Of a DNA stretch of 64,000 nt, positions 10,252-19,068 are shown piece after piece; the stretch's first letter is position 1, and the number at the start of each line of letters is the position of its first letter. The notes below the pieces were generated by a model. It did no database searches. It was not told the origin of the DNA and saw only the letters and a list, made by a program, of their open reading frames with translations. The DNA is from Gammaproteobacteria bacterium (GTDB lineage: Bacteria; Pseudomonadota; Gammaproteobacteria; Enterobacterales; Alteromonadaceae), in contig JAHKAA010000026.1 of assembly GCA_018825965.1 (NCBI GenBank), positions 215,676 through 279,675 of the forward strand. Reading direction: 5' to 3'. The translations under genes and the position numbers were made by a program.

Positions 10252-10408
10252 TCAAGCCTTCTTGACCGTCAGTCTTACCGGGGAACGATAAATTCAGAGC
10301 CATAATCACTTTCTGCAAAGAGGATGCACAAGATTAAATCCGTAGAGTGCTGCGAAGTTAAGTTGTACTCATCAGTATTTTTTACACATTAACCCCAAGC
10401 TAAAATAA

Positions 10409-10436
10409 TGCGGCCTGTAGCCGCACACATTTTTTG
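10409..10436 (+). terminator. Terminator-like hairpin in divergent spacer
   Basis: TGCGGC-CTGTA-GCCGCA is followed by CACATTTTTTG on the plus strand. It has the shape of an intrinsic terminator or attenuator, but no plus-strand gene lies upstream; it could attenuate the leader of the downstream gene. Confidence 0.4.
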
Positions 10437-10443
10437 CATGATA

Positions 10444-10458
10444 AATACCTCAGGTATT
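10444..10458. promoter_or_regulatory. Possible operator, AATACCT-C-AGGTATT
   Basis: A perfect 7+1+7 inverted repeat lies in the divergent spacer. The size and symmetry suit a dimeric regulator, but no cognate regulator is evident nearby. Confidence 0.35.
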
Positions 10459-10640
10459 AATAATACCGATGAACCTCTATTTCAACAGATTCTTCTAAAC
10501 CATGGGAATTATTAGTGTTAGCAGAATACATACAGGTGACACACGAATTCATCAAATGTTTACTCCGGCAATGCACCAAACTTGATTATTCCCACTTTCC
10601 CTGACACTGTTACCAACAGTAAAATCAAAAGGACAGGAAG

Positions 10641-11222
10641 ATGAAACTTTTACTCCTCGCAACCACCCTACTAGCCGCTGCTCCACTTCAGGCTGCCACA
10701 GCAGGCAACCAAATCAATTGTCAGGCCAAAGATCAAGGCACTATAGATAAACTGATTTGCTCAGACCCGGAACTACTGAAACAAGATCAACAACTGGCTG
10801 AGCTGTATCAGCAGGCTTTGGCAAAAGCGGCCAATGAAAAACCGCCTCTGTTAAAAACTGAGCAGCGCGGTTGGGTCAAAGGTAAAGCGGAGTGCTGGAA
10901 ACAAGACGACAAAAGAGCATGTGCTGCAGAGCTTTATACATTGCGTATTGCCGAGTTACAGGCGCGTTATGAACTGGTACCCATGAGTAAAAAGCTGCTG
11001 CTTAGTTGTGATAATAATCCGGCCAATGAAATTTCGCTGCGTTATTACCCCACCACCACACCAGCCACTTTAATTGCGGATTATGGTGATCAGGTATCGT
11101 TAATGTATCAACAGGCCGATCAGACTTATGTGGGTCGTAATGAAAAACTGTCAGAGCAAAACCAAGTTTTTGCAGTGCAATGGGGTTATGACGCGCCGCT
11201 GCTGAGCTGCAAAACTCAATAG
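10641..11222 (+). CDS. Exported LprI/MliC-like lysozyme inhibitor fusion
   Basis: Predicted periplasmic protein of 193 aa that may protect the cell wall from host or phage lysozyme. A signal peptide (MKLLLLATTLLAAAPLQAA) is followed by a DUF1311/LprI-N-like module (~25-110). That module has the pattern C...IDKLICSDPELLKQDQQLAELYQQAL and a second Cys pair around AECW and ACAAEL. The C-terminal ~70 residues begin LSCDNN and end LLSCK, with the Gly/Tyr-rich strands of a MliC/PliC-type inhibitor. Both halves are disulfide-bonded families. AGGACAGGAAG precedes the ATG. The domain assignment is by pattern only. Confidence 0.65.
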   Translation: MKLLLLATTLLAAAPLQAATAGNQINCQAKDQGTIDKLICSDPELLKQDQQLAELYQQALAKAANEKPPLLKTEQRGWVKGKAECWKQDDKRACAAELYTLRIAELQARYELVPMSKKLLLSCDNNPANEISLRYYPTTTPATLIADYGDQVSLMYQQADQTYVGRNEKLSEQNQVFAVQWGYDAPLLSCKTQ

Positions 11223-11234
11223 CAGAAAACGCTG

Positions 11235-11534
11235 CTAATTCAGTTCTATAATCTGCACACCCAGTTGATAACAATCTTCCTGCTCCTGAGCGCAGCGCAT
11301 CACTTTAGCGTGGGCGGATAAAGGGGGGAAACTGGGGTTGGAACTTTCCATTTTGATGTAGAGCAAAATGCCCATCTCCAGCGGTTCGTCTATTTCCAGC
11401 GACATACCAGTGGCACTTAAATCGCGGCAAATGGCGTTGATCACCCGGCCTGATTCAGGATCGTTAATCATTAACTGCACCTGAGCATTCACCATCATTC
11501 GGTAGTAGTTGCGTTTATCACTGTGGCCTAACAT
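11235..11534 (-). CDS. PilZ-domain protein (c-di-GMP receptor)
   Basis: Small cytoplasmic PilZ protein of 99 aa, expected to bind cyclic di-GMP and modulate motility or envelope functions. The N-terminal RxxxR-type loop is partly kept (KRNYYRMMV; the first basic residue is K), and the second motif DLSATGMSLE fits the D/NxSxxG consensus. The rest is a six-stranded beta barrel pattern. It sits before a CheY-like gene on the same strand (134 bp away), so both may be small signalling modules with separate promoters. Confidence 0.85.
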   Translation of the reverse strand: MLGHSDKRNYYRMMVNAQVQLMINDPESGRVINAICRDLSATGMSLEIDEPLEMGILLYIKMESSNPSFPPLSAHAKVMRCAQEQEDCYQLGVQIIELN

Positions 11535-11668
11535 AAACTTTTACTGCCTCCCCTGCGTAGCCGAAGCCACAGCTGTTTTGCTGCACTTCCAATTACTTTG
11601 GGTCTTATGTTTTGAATTGATATCTTTTATAGATCGGCAACAGGCCACTGTAAAGGCTTTTGTTCAGC

Positions 11669-12055
11669 TTACTTATGCATATGGCTGCAGAGTAAATCAT
11701 CCACCAGCATCTGAATATGCCTGGCACTGATAGGCTTACTGACAAAAGCGTCGGCTCCGGCATCCAGCGCTATCATTTCATCGCGTGGACTATCCAGGCC
11801 TGACATCATCAGAATGGGGATATGGCCGGTTTCAGGGGCATTTTTTAATAAGCGGCAGGTGTCCAGCCCATCTAAACCCGGCATACAGATATCCATCATC
11901 ACCAGATCCGGTTGTTGTTGCAGCACCAGTTGTAAAGCTTCAACCCCACTTTTGGCATAAGACAGTTGGTAAAAAGGCGACAAAGCCAGTTCAAGCAGAC
12001 GAAACATAAAGTCTTCGTCGTCCACTATCATGACTTTTTTTTGCTTCAGTTCCAT
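11669..12055 (-). CDS. Single-domain response regulator (CheY-like)
   Basis: Stand-alone receiver of about 128 aa. It has the acidic pair in VDDED, the phospho-acceptor Asp in LVMMDICMPG, the conserved Ser of MMSG and Lys of SKP, so it should be phosphorylatable. There is no output domain; it would act by protein contact. A longer reading from ATG 12088 exists, but AAGGA lies 8 nt before ATG 12055 (MELKQKKVMIVDDE), which I prefer. No cognate histidine kinase lies in the window. Confidence 0.88.
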   Translation of the reverse strand: MELKQKKVMIVDDEDFMFRLLELALSPFYQLSYAKSGVEALQLVLQQQPDLVMMDICMPGLDGLDTCRLLKNAPETGHIPILMMSGLDSPRDEMIALDAGADAFVSKPISARHIQMLVDDLLCSHMHK

Positions 12056-12164
12056 TGTCTGCATCCTTGTGTCTCCATTCCAACGCATCGATGCGCCCGA
12101 ACTAAGTGTATGGCTTATTTACCGATTTGCCAAAAAACAACTCAAAATTTTTCAAACATTTACT

Positions 12165-15100
12165 TTACTTTAACTCTGTAACGGCCTGCAAGATACGTTT
12201 TACCGACACAGGGTAAGGTGTGCCTAAAGTCTGAGCATGTAACGACACTTTAAGTTCCTCCAGCATCCAGCGAATAGCCAGCACGGGCTCCGGAATACTG
12301 CGGCCAGCAAATTTACCCAATAAATTCTGATAGGCGTCTGCTGCCTTTTGGTATTCGTGTGACATTAATCTGTCGCGGTTTGGATCCACCGGCAGTTTTT
12401 CCTGACGTTTTTGCAGTGCCTGTAAATAACGCAAAATGGCATCCAAACGTGCCGCACCATGAGTGCTGACAAACCCCTTAAACAATAAGGAATCCAGATG
12501 TTGTTTGATTTCCCCCTGGCCTTGCACATGTTTTAACTCAACTTTACCTTTGAGCTTTTTCTGAATTTCATGACCAAGGGTTAAAATCTGCTCTACTTTC
12601 AGTGCGATACGTAAAACGGTTTCACCCAGCTCAGCGCGGATCTTTTCTTTGACAGCGGTAAAATCAGCTTCGGTTTCTGGCCAGGGCTGCTCGCTAATCA
12701 GCTGATCCACACCAGCGGCAATACAGTCGTCTATCAGCTCCAGTACTTTGCCAAAAGGATTAAAGTACAAACCCAGCTTGGCTTTGTTCGGCAAGGATTC
12801 CTGCAGGTACTTCACAGGTGATGGCACGTTTAATAACACTAAACGGCGCAAGCCCAGTTTGCTTTGTTCAGCCGCTTGTTCGGCGTTATCCAACAGCTTT
12901 ATGGACACCGAATCTTTGTTATCCACCAAAGCCGGATAGGCTTTGATTTGATAACCGGCCTGCATTTTGATGTATTCACGCGGCAACTGGCCAAAAGACC
13001 ACTGTGTCAGCTTGTCCTGCTCTATGCCCCGCTCTGCCACCTGACTTAAGTTCTGTTGCACTTTGCCCTGCAGCTCTTGTTTTAACAGCGCTAAAGAGCG
13101 ACCTTGTTTTAAGGTATTGCCTTTGTCGTCCACTATCTTAAAGTTAAACTTCAGATGAGTTTCAATGCCGGACAGCTCCCAGGCATCCTCCGGAATAGTG
13201 ACGCCCGACATCCGCTTTAACCTGTTGCTGACCACATCCAGCAAAGGCCCGTCTTCGGGTTGAATACTTTGTAATAAGGCATCGGCGTAATTTGGCGCTG
13301 GCACAAAGTTGCGTCTGTATTGTTTCGGCAGGCATTTAATCAGCGCTACCAACAAATCATGGCGCAGGCCAGGGATCAGCCAGTCAAAACCCTGCTCTTC
13401 CAGCTGATTTAACAAGGACAAAGGCACCACCAGACTGACACCATCATCCGGCGCACCCGGAGAAAAGTGATAATCCAAAGGTAAAGTTAAATTGCCCTGA
13501 CGCCAGAATTCCGGAAATTTATCGGCTGTCACTTCAGAGGCGTCGCGCTTATACAGCTGCTCTAAATCCAGATGCAGCAATTTGGCATCTTTGGCTTTGA
13601 CCTCTTTCCACCATTTGGCAAAATCGACTCTGTTATTGGCCCACAGCGGAATCTTTTCAGCGTAAAAGGCCGCTAAGGTTTCTTCATCCACCAAAATATC
13701 GCGGCGGCGAGATTTTTCTTCCAGCTCAGTCACCTGCTCAATCAGCTTTTGGTTGTGGGCTAAAAAGCTTTCGTTCAGGCCAAGATCCTGCTCCACCAAA
13801 GCACTGCGGATAAAAATGTTGTGGCAAGTGGCAGGGTCTATTTTGCTGTACAACACAGGGCGTTTGCCGACAATGATCAGGCCATACAAAGACACCTGTT
13901 CATAAGCCACTACTGCGCCTTTTTTCTTTTCCCAGTGCGGCTCGCTGTAGCTGCGGCTGACTAAATGCATAGCAGCGGGTTCCACCCATTCAGGCTCAAT
14001 TTTGGCCACAGCGCGGGCATAAAGCTTAGAGGTTTCCACCAGTTCTGCTGCCATCACCCATTTAGGTTTGCGTTTAAATAAGCTGCTGCCAGGGAAAACA
14101 AAAAAGCGGCTTTGACGTGGGCCCATATAATCGGCGTCGCTGTCACGGCTACCAATCTGGCCTAACAACCCCGTCAATAAAGCACTGTGAATTTGCTCAT
14201 AAGATGCAACCTGCGAATTCAGGCTCCACTGCTGTTCAGTACAAATCTGGCTAAGTTGGCCAAATAAATCCTGCCATTCGCGCACACGCAGGTAATTGAG
14301 CAGCTCTTGTTTACATAAACGGCGGAACTGGTTATTGGTCAGCTCGTCCTGCTTCTCCTGCAAATAAGCCCAGAGTTTAAGCCAGGCGCTGAAATCTGAA
14401 TCCGGATCGGCAAAACGGCCATGCAATTCATCGGCTTTTTGCTGTTTATCCAAAGGCCTTTCGCGTGGGTCCTGAATAGACAAAGCCGAAACAATCACCA
14501 GCACTTCCTGCAAACAGCTGTGTTTGGTTGCAGCAAATACCATACGGGCTAAACGAGGATCGACGGGTAAACGGCTGATTTGGCGGCCTAAGTCTGTCAT
14601 TTGCAAACTATGGCTATTGGACTGAGGCTTGACTGCACCCAGCTCTTCTAAAAGCTTAATACCATCATTAATAAAACGGCTGTCCGGCCGCTCTAAAAAC
14701 GGGAAAGCCTGAATGTCACCTAAACCCAAAGCCAGCATTTGTAAAATGACGGAGGCTAAGTTGGTACGCAGAATTTCCGGATCGGTAAATTCTGGTCTGC
14801 CATTAAAATCGTCTTCGCTGTATAACCTGATACAGATACCAGCAGCCACACGGCCACAACGGCCTTTACGCTGATTGGCGCTGGCCTGACTGACGGCTTC
14901 AATGGGCAACTGCTGCACTTTGGATCTGTAGCTGTAACGCGAAATACGTACTGTGCCGGGGTCTATCACATAACGAATACCGGGCACAGTTAACGAGGTT
15001 TCTGCCACATTGGTCGATAGAACTATGCGACGACCTACGCTGGTCTGGAAAATACGATTCTGCTCCGCTGCACTTAAACGGGCATAAAGCGGCAACACTT

Positions 15101-16112
15101 CGGTATGAGGCAGTTTTAACTTTTCCAGCGCATCTGCTGTGTCACGAATTTCGCGCTCACCGTTTAAGAAAATCAGAATATCGCCAGGTGGCTCGCGGTA
15201 CAGCTCTTCGACTGCATCAAAGATAGATTGCAGCTGATCAGCATCTTTATCGTCGTTTTCCGCCACAGGCCGGTAACGGGTTTCGACCGGGTAAGTACGG
15301 CCTGACACTTCGATAATAGGCGCATCAAAAAAGTGTTTGGAAAACCGCTCCGGATCTATGGTCGCTGAGGTGATAATGACTTTTAAATCAGGACGACGTG
15401 GCAACAGCTGTTTTAAATAACCCAATAAAAAGTCGATATTTAAACTGCGTTCGTGCGCTTCATCGATGATGATGGTGTCGTATTGATTTAAAAATCTGTC
15501 CTGCTGAATTTCAGCCAGCAACACACCGTCAGTCATCAGTTTGACTAAAGTGGTGGGCGCTGTGTGATCGCCAAAACGGATTTTATAACCCACCTGCTGC
15601 CCAACAGGGCATTTCAGCTCTTCAGCCAAACGCGCCGACACACTGCGTGCCGCTAAACGTCGTGGCTGGGTATGGCCTATCATACCAGCCACACCACGAC
15701 CTAACTCTAAACAGATTTTTGGAATTTGGGTGGTTTTACCCGAGCCTGTTTCACCGGCAATAATCACTACCTGATGTTTAGCGATGGCGGCTTTAATGTC
15801 GTCTTTTTTACCTACAACAGGCAGTTCAGCCGGGTAGTCAATAGTGGGCATTGCTGCAAGTCGCTGAGCGCGTAACTGCATAGACATGGCGATTTTTGCC
15901 GACAGCTGCTGCATTAACTGCTGCTGTTTGGTTTGGTCCTGCTGTTTTTTAATGCTCTGCAAGGTCTGGCGAAAACGGTGCTGATCTTTAGATAACGAAT
16001 TGGGAATGGCTTTAGCAAGCGCGGCAACAGAAATTTCAGCGTCATGGATAGCAATAGCAGCTTTAACAGTAGAGTCGGTCAACACAAGGCCCTCAAGAGA
16101 TAGGGGCGACAT
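12165..16112 (-). CDS. hrpA: ATP-dependent RNA helicase HrpA
   Basis: DEAH-box RNA helicase of 1315 aa (E. coli HrpA 1300 aa). The family is implicated in mRNA processing and in resolving stalled or collided ribosomes. Visible in order: an N-terminal helical segment; Walker A GETGSGKTTQ (~120-129); IIDEAHERS (motif II); SATIDPERF (motif III); the C-terminal RecA domain with NVAETSLTVPGI and QRKGRCGRV; the HA2/ratchet and OB regions (~450-650); and the long DUF3418 C-terminal half found in bacterial HrpA. ATG 16112 is used; no strong Shine-Dalgarno is seen. It converges with nothing and follows the CBS gene on the same strand after a hairpin. Confidence 0.97.
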   Translation of the reverse strand: MSPLSLEGLVLTDSTVKAAIAIHDAEISVAALAKAIPNSLSKDQHRFRQTLQSIKKQQDQTKQQQLMQQLSAKIAMSMQLRAQRLAAMPTIDYPAELPVVGKKDDIKAAIAKHQVVIIAGETGSGKTTQIPKICLELGRGVAGMIGHTQPRRLAARSVSARLAEELKCPVGQQVGYKIRFGDHTAPTTLVKLMTDGVLLAEIQQDRFLNQYDTIIIDEAHERSLNIDFLLGYLKQLLPRRPDLKVIITSATIDPERFSKHFFDAPIIEVSGRTYPVETRYRPVAENDDKDADQLQSIFDAVEELYREPPGDILIFLNGEREIRDTADALEKLKLPHTEVLPLYARLSAAEQNRIFQTSVGRRIVLSTNVAETSLTVPGIRYVIDPGTVRISRYSYRSKVQQLPIEAVSQASANQRKGRCGRVAAGICIRLYSEDDFNGRPEFTDPEILRTNLASVILQMLALGLGDIQAFPFLERPDSRFINDGIKLLEELGAVKPQSNSHSLQMTDLGRQISRLPVDPRLARMVFAATKHSCLQEVLVIVSALSIQDPRERPLDKQQKADELHGRFADPDSDFSAWLKLWAYLQEKQDELTNNQFRRLCKQELLNYLRVREWQDLFGQLSQICTEQQWSLNSQVASYEQIHSALLTGLLGQIGSRDSDADYMGPRQSRFFVFPGSSLFKRKPKWVMAAELVETSKLYARAVAKIEPEWVEPAAMHLVSRSYSEPHWEKKKGAVVAYEQVSLYGLIIVGKRPVLYSKIDPATCHNIFIRSALVEQDLGLNESFLAHNQKLIEQVTELEEKSRRRDILVDEETLAAFYAEKIPLWANNRVDFAKWWKEVKAKDAKLLHLDLEQLYKRDASEVTADKFPEFWRQGNLTLPLDYHFSPGAPDDGVSLVVPLSLLNQLEEQGFDWLIPGLRHDLLVALIKCLPKQYRRNFVPAPNYADALLQSIQPEDGPLLDVVSNRLKRMSGVTIPEDAWELSGIETHLKFNFKIVDDKGNTLKQGRSLALLKQELQGKVQQNLSQVAERGIEQDKLTQWSFGQLPREYIKMQAGYQIKAYPALVDNKDSVSIKLLDNAEQAAEQSKLGLRRLVLLNVPSPVKYLQESLPNKAKLGLYFNPFGKVLELIDDCIAAGVDQLISEQPWPETEADFTAVKEKIRAELGETVLRIALKVEQILTLGHEIQKKLKGKVELKHVQGQGEIKQHLDSLLFKGFVSTHGAARLDAILRYLQALQKRQEKLPVDPNRDRLMSHEYQKAADAYQNLLGKFAGRSIPEPVLAIRWMLEELKVSLHAQTLGTPYPVSVKRILQAVTELK

Positions 16113-16137
16113 GCTACCAAGTTCAGGGGCTTGAGAT

Positions 16138-16174
16138 CCAGTAAAAGCACCGCTTAAAACAGTGCTTTTACTGG
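16138..16174. terminator. 13-bp hairpin between the CBS gene and hrpA
   Basis: CCAGTAAAAGCAC (16138-16150) pairs perfectly with GTGCTTTTACTGG (16162-16174). It lies just after the CBS-protein stop on the minus strand; the U-rich part is inside the stem rather than after it, so it may be a weak terminator or processing site. Confidence 0.6.
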
Positions 16175-16181
16175 TAATACA

Positions 16182-16601
16182 TCAACTGACCGCTTTGTAA
16201 TGCGAATGCAATTCCAGATCGATGGCTCGTAATACATCTGTTCTGCTAATCACGCCCAGCAGATAACCGTCATCATCCACCACAGGGTACACCTTAGGTT
16301 TGGCCATCAGCATGGTCTGAGCTAAATCTACTATGCCGTGGTAAGACTTGACCGTCAGCACTTCTTTTCGCATCACATCTTTGACTGAAGCAGCCTGCTG
16401 TAAATGATAAGTACCGGATAACATTCTGGACAGGCAATCCTGCTCAGAGACAAAACCAATCACTTTTTTTTCTTTGTTGATCACAGGTCCACCCAATTGT
16501 TCAGCGAGGATCAGTTTATTGACCGCCTCTTCCACTGACATCTCTTCGGTAAAGGTCACAGGGTGACGATTCATATGATCAGAAATTTTTAATAAGTCCA
16601 T
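16182..16601 (-). CDS. Tandem CBS-domain protein
   Basis: Cytoplasmic protein of 139 aa made of two CBS motifs (a Bateman module), residues ~8-62 and ~75-130, with MNRHPVTFTEEMSVEEAV opening the first and VMRKEVLTVKSY the second. Such modules bind adenine nucleotides and act as sensors; with no other domain the partner is unknown. GAGGGG lies 4 nt before the ATG. Confidence 0.88.
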   Translation of the reverse strand: MDLLKISDHMNRHPVTFTEEMSVEEAVNKLILAEQLGGPVINKEKKVIGFVSEQDCLSRMLSGTYHLQQAASVKDVMRKEVLTVKSYHGIVDLAQTMLMAKPKVYPVVDDDGYLLGVISRTDVLRAIDLELHSHYKAVS

Positions 16602-16656
16602 AAGCCCCTCAAAAACGTCGTATTTTCACAACACCTTAAGCGTAGACCAGCGCAAG

Positions 16657-17691
16657 CTACTTGGCTGAACTCTCTTTAAAAATTTCACTGATGGTGGCTT
16701 CGCCTTCCGTTTTTTTCGCTCTGTACATGCCTTCGGTATTAAAACTCCAGCCGACTTTGCCTTTGTGGTCGATCAGGATCACACCACCAGTGCCCCCTAC
16801 TTTGGCCAGTTCCTGCTGTATCACCTGATCAGCCGCTTTGTCAGCACTGATGCCCTGATACTTCACCCTGGCACAAATATCCGAAGCCACACGATAGCGG
16901 ATAAAAAATTCACCATGACCAGTGGCCGACACAGCACAACTGCCATTGTCTGCAAAATTACCTGCACCAATAATAGGCGCATCGCCAATACGGCCATAAC
17001 GTTTGGCTGTCATACCACCAGTAGAGGTCGCTGCTGTAAGTAAACCACTGCGATCCATAGCCACAGCACCCACAGTGCCCATATTCCACTCTGGTAACCA
17101 TGGTGCTTTTAAACGGTAATTTTGTGCCTGATGTGGCACTTTTTGCATACTTTGTTTAGCTTTTTTTAAGGCGTCATAACGAAATTCGGTATCAAAATAG
17201 GAGTTTTCAACCAGCTCCAGACCCTGCTCTTTGGCAAACTGCTCAGCACCAGCACCGGAGAGCATTACATGTTCGGACTTTTCCATCACAGAGCGGGCCA
17301 GTAAGACAGGGTTCTTCACCACTGTGACCCCGGAAACAGCACCTGCCATCAGGTTATCGCCACGCATAATAGAAGCATCCAGTTCATGACCCTCATCATA
17401 GGTATACACAGCGCCTTTACCCGCATTAAACAGCGGCGAGTCTTCCATAATCAGCACAGCAGCAGTCACTGCATCCACACTACTGCCGCCTTTTTCCAAC
17501 ACGGCATAACCTGTTTCTACTGCATGTTTTAAGGTGGCGTGGTAGGCCTGCTCCTGCGCTTCTGTCATCTGGCTTTTGTTGATGGTACCGGCACCACCGT
17601 GGATCACTATGGCGATGGGAGTTGTGGCCTGATTGGCCGAAGCTAAAGCAGAAAAACAACATAAGGCTAAAAAGCTGATGGAGCGACGCAT
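16657..17691 (-). CDS. Exported isoaspartyl peptidase / type III L-asparaginase
   Basis: Ntn-hydrolase that removes isoaspartate from peptides and hydrolyses asparagine after autocatalytic cleavage into alpha and beta subunits. The catalytic Thr starts the beta subunit in NMGTVGAVAMD (~residue 208), and HGGAG is the conserved opening of the alpha chain. The substrate-binding GRIGDAPIIGAG and ATGHGEFFIR motifs follow. MRRSISFLALCCFSALASA is a signal peptide, so it acts in the periplasm, unlike the cytoplasmic E. coli enzyme. ATG 17691 has AGGGA at 7 nt; a TTG 18 bp upstream is discarded. Confidence 0.93.
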   Translation of the reverse strand: MRRSISFLALCCFSALASANQATTPIAIVIHGGAGTINKSQMTEAQEQAYHATLKHAVETGYAVLEKGGSSVDAVTAAVLIMEDSPLFNAGKGAVYTYDEGHELDASIMRGDNLMAGAVSGVTVVKNPVLLARSVMEKSEHVMLSGAGAEQFAKEQGLELVENSYFDTEFRYDALKKAKQSMQKVPHQAQNYRLKAPWLPEWNMGTVGAVAMDRSGLLTAATSTGGMTAKRYGRIGDAPIIGAGNFADNGSCAVSATGHGEFFIRYRVASDICARVKYQGISADKAADQVIQQELAKVGGTGGVILIDHKGKVGWSFNTEGMYRAKKTEGEATISEIFKESSAK

Positions 17692-17789
17692 AAAAAAATC
17701 CCTGATCAATAAACTTATTGTTCAGGGTTGTACCGCGAACTGCCTCACAGACGCAAGTCACTCTGCGTTAGTTTTGCCAGAATAAGGGT

Positions 17790-18725
17790 TCAGTCTTCAG
17801 CGCCTATGGCGCTTTGTGTCACGCAGTTTCCTGCTCTTTTAAAGCCAGCGTTCAGTGCTTGTTGTTCTGTATCAAACCATTGCTGATTGCGTTCTGACAC
17901 CTGACGATAACCACTGCAATGACTTAAATGATACAACTTGCTGCGTTTATTGCCCAGCACCTGACCTGAGGCTTGCTCCTGGGGTACTGCAGCAGTCCGG
18001 GTGGCTTCATTGGTCTTATTCAAGCCAAAAGCCGAGGCTTTGTAATCCAGCTGCCAGACTTTTTTTCCTGTGACAAAGTCATTGCCATGCCCCATATGCT
18101 GAGCAATACGTTGCTGCAGCTTAAGTTCAGTGTCATCGACAGGATCCTGCTGATGCCAGGCCATAAAAAGCTGTTGCTGGGCTTTTGATAAATGGATCTT
18201 GTATTTGTCGGCCATATAAAAATGAATACGGGCTATATCACCGCGAATTTGTGCTCTGGGCTCAACCTGCCGGCTTTTAAAGTCCACTTTCACGTCACAG
18301 GAACCATATTGTGGAGCCTGGGGAGGCAAAAGTGCAAAACGGTAATGCGATCTGTCACCGTTTACTTCACCTATTGCAGGTTTGAGATTAAATAAATCGG
18401 CTTCCATTTGTTTAAACAAGGGATCTGTTTTACCACATTGCTCACGCCCGCCCTTTCTCCAGCAGGATAAAGGGGAGCCAAATTGCTGGGCAGGCATCAC
18501 ATGTTCCCATTCAATACGGCTTGCTCTGGGGCCATTTTTCCGGATTTGATAACCACAGGCTTTCAGATCAGGAATGCCTTTGCCGGCTTGCCAACGAATA
18601 TCGCATCCACAATAAAATTCTTGTTTTTCAGGTGCATAGATACGGCTGGCTAGTTTTTTGGCGGAATCAAAATTGGCAGGCGCAGCAGCCACTGTCCAAA
18701 CAACAAAAAATACAAAAGAAAACAT
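17790..18725 (-). CDS. Exported endonuclease I with C-terminal zinc-ribbon-like extension
   Basis: Periplasmic or secreted DNase of the EndA/NucM (HNH-like, beta-beta-alpha-metal) family. A signal peptide (MFSFVFFVVWTVAAAPA) precedes a Cys-rich segment (YCGCDIRW, CGYQ), the catalytic IEWEHVMPAQQFG with the general-base His, and the metal-side NLKPAIGEVNGDRSH. The protein is ~311 aa; E. coli EndA is 235. The extra ~60 residues end in YHLSHCSGYRQV...NQQWF...ALNAGFKRAGNC, which resembles the Ada-type metal-binding motif found at the end of other secreted nucleases. The start is ambiguous: ATG 18725 or TTG 18737 (in frame, four residues longer). Confidence 0.85.
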   Translation of the reverse strand: MFSFVFFVVWTVAAAPANFDSAKKLASRIYAPEKQEFYCGCDIRWQAGKGIPDLKACGYQIRKNGPRASRIEWEHVMPAQQFGSPLSCWRKGGREQCGKTDPLFKQMEADLFNLKPAIGEVNGDRSHYRFALLPPQAPQYGSCDVKVDFKSRQVEPRAQIRGDIARIHFYMADKYKIHLSKAQQQLFMAWHQQDPVDDTELKLQQRIAQHMGHGNDFVTGKKVWQLDYKASAFGLNKTNEATRTAAVPQEQASGQVLGNKRSKLYHLSHCSGYRQVSERNQQWFDTEQQALNAGFKRAGNCVTQSAIGAED

Positions 18726-18737
18726 GAGTTTAAACAA

Positions 18738-19068
18738 AGAGGTACAACCTTAAACTGCCTACAGAACGCTTTTATTATGCCATAAGTACGAACAGAGCAA
18801 ATCAAGCATTTAAGTTCCTATAAAAAGCACTGCAGTGGCAACTCTGGTCCATCCTCTTTTTTGCACAAAATAATTCACACAAAGGAGGTTCAGGCTAAGG
18901 TGATGAGTTATAGGATCTTTCTGCTATCTTTAGAGTGAAGCAGCAAATAATCGTGGTTAACATATAAAAAACATACTTTACAAAATCAATTTGGCTATTT
19001 AGTATGCGCCCCATAATTTCGTCGCTACAGATCAGCAGTTAAACGCAAAATATAAGAGTTAAACCGAT
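18738..19068. other. 331-bp divergent intergenic region
   Basis: AT-rich region between endonuclease I (minus) and the receiver-TPR gene (plus). It contains a plausible plus-strand promoter (18991-19019) and an AAGGAGGT stretch (18881-18888) followed by an 11-codon frame that I do not call a gene. Confidence 0.55.
18991..19019 (+). promoter_or_regulatory. Putative sigma-70 promoter of receiver-TPR gene
   Basis: TTGGCT, a 17-nt spacer, then TAATTT lies 50 bp before the start codon of the downstream gene. Each box matches the consensus at about four of six positions. Confidence 0.4.

Larger units (their letters stand above)
10252..10640. other. 389-bp intergenic region between divergent genes
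   Basis: AT-rich spacer upstream of both the S41-like gene (minus) and the lysozyme-inhibitor-like gene (plus). I found no open reading frame of note. It holds a GC hairpin (10409-10425) and a short inverted repeat (10444-10458), listed separately; promoters for both genes should be here. Confidence 0.6.

Noticed and set aside
18881..18930. AAGGAGGT followed by an 11-codon frame upstream of the receiver-TPR gene
   Set aside because: Probably chance; the reading frame is too small.
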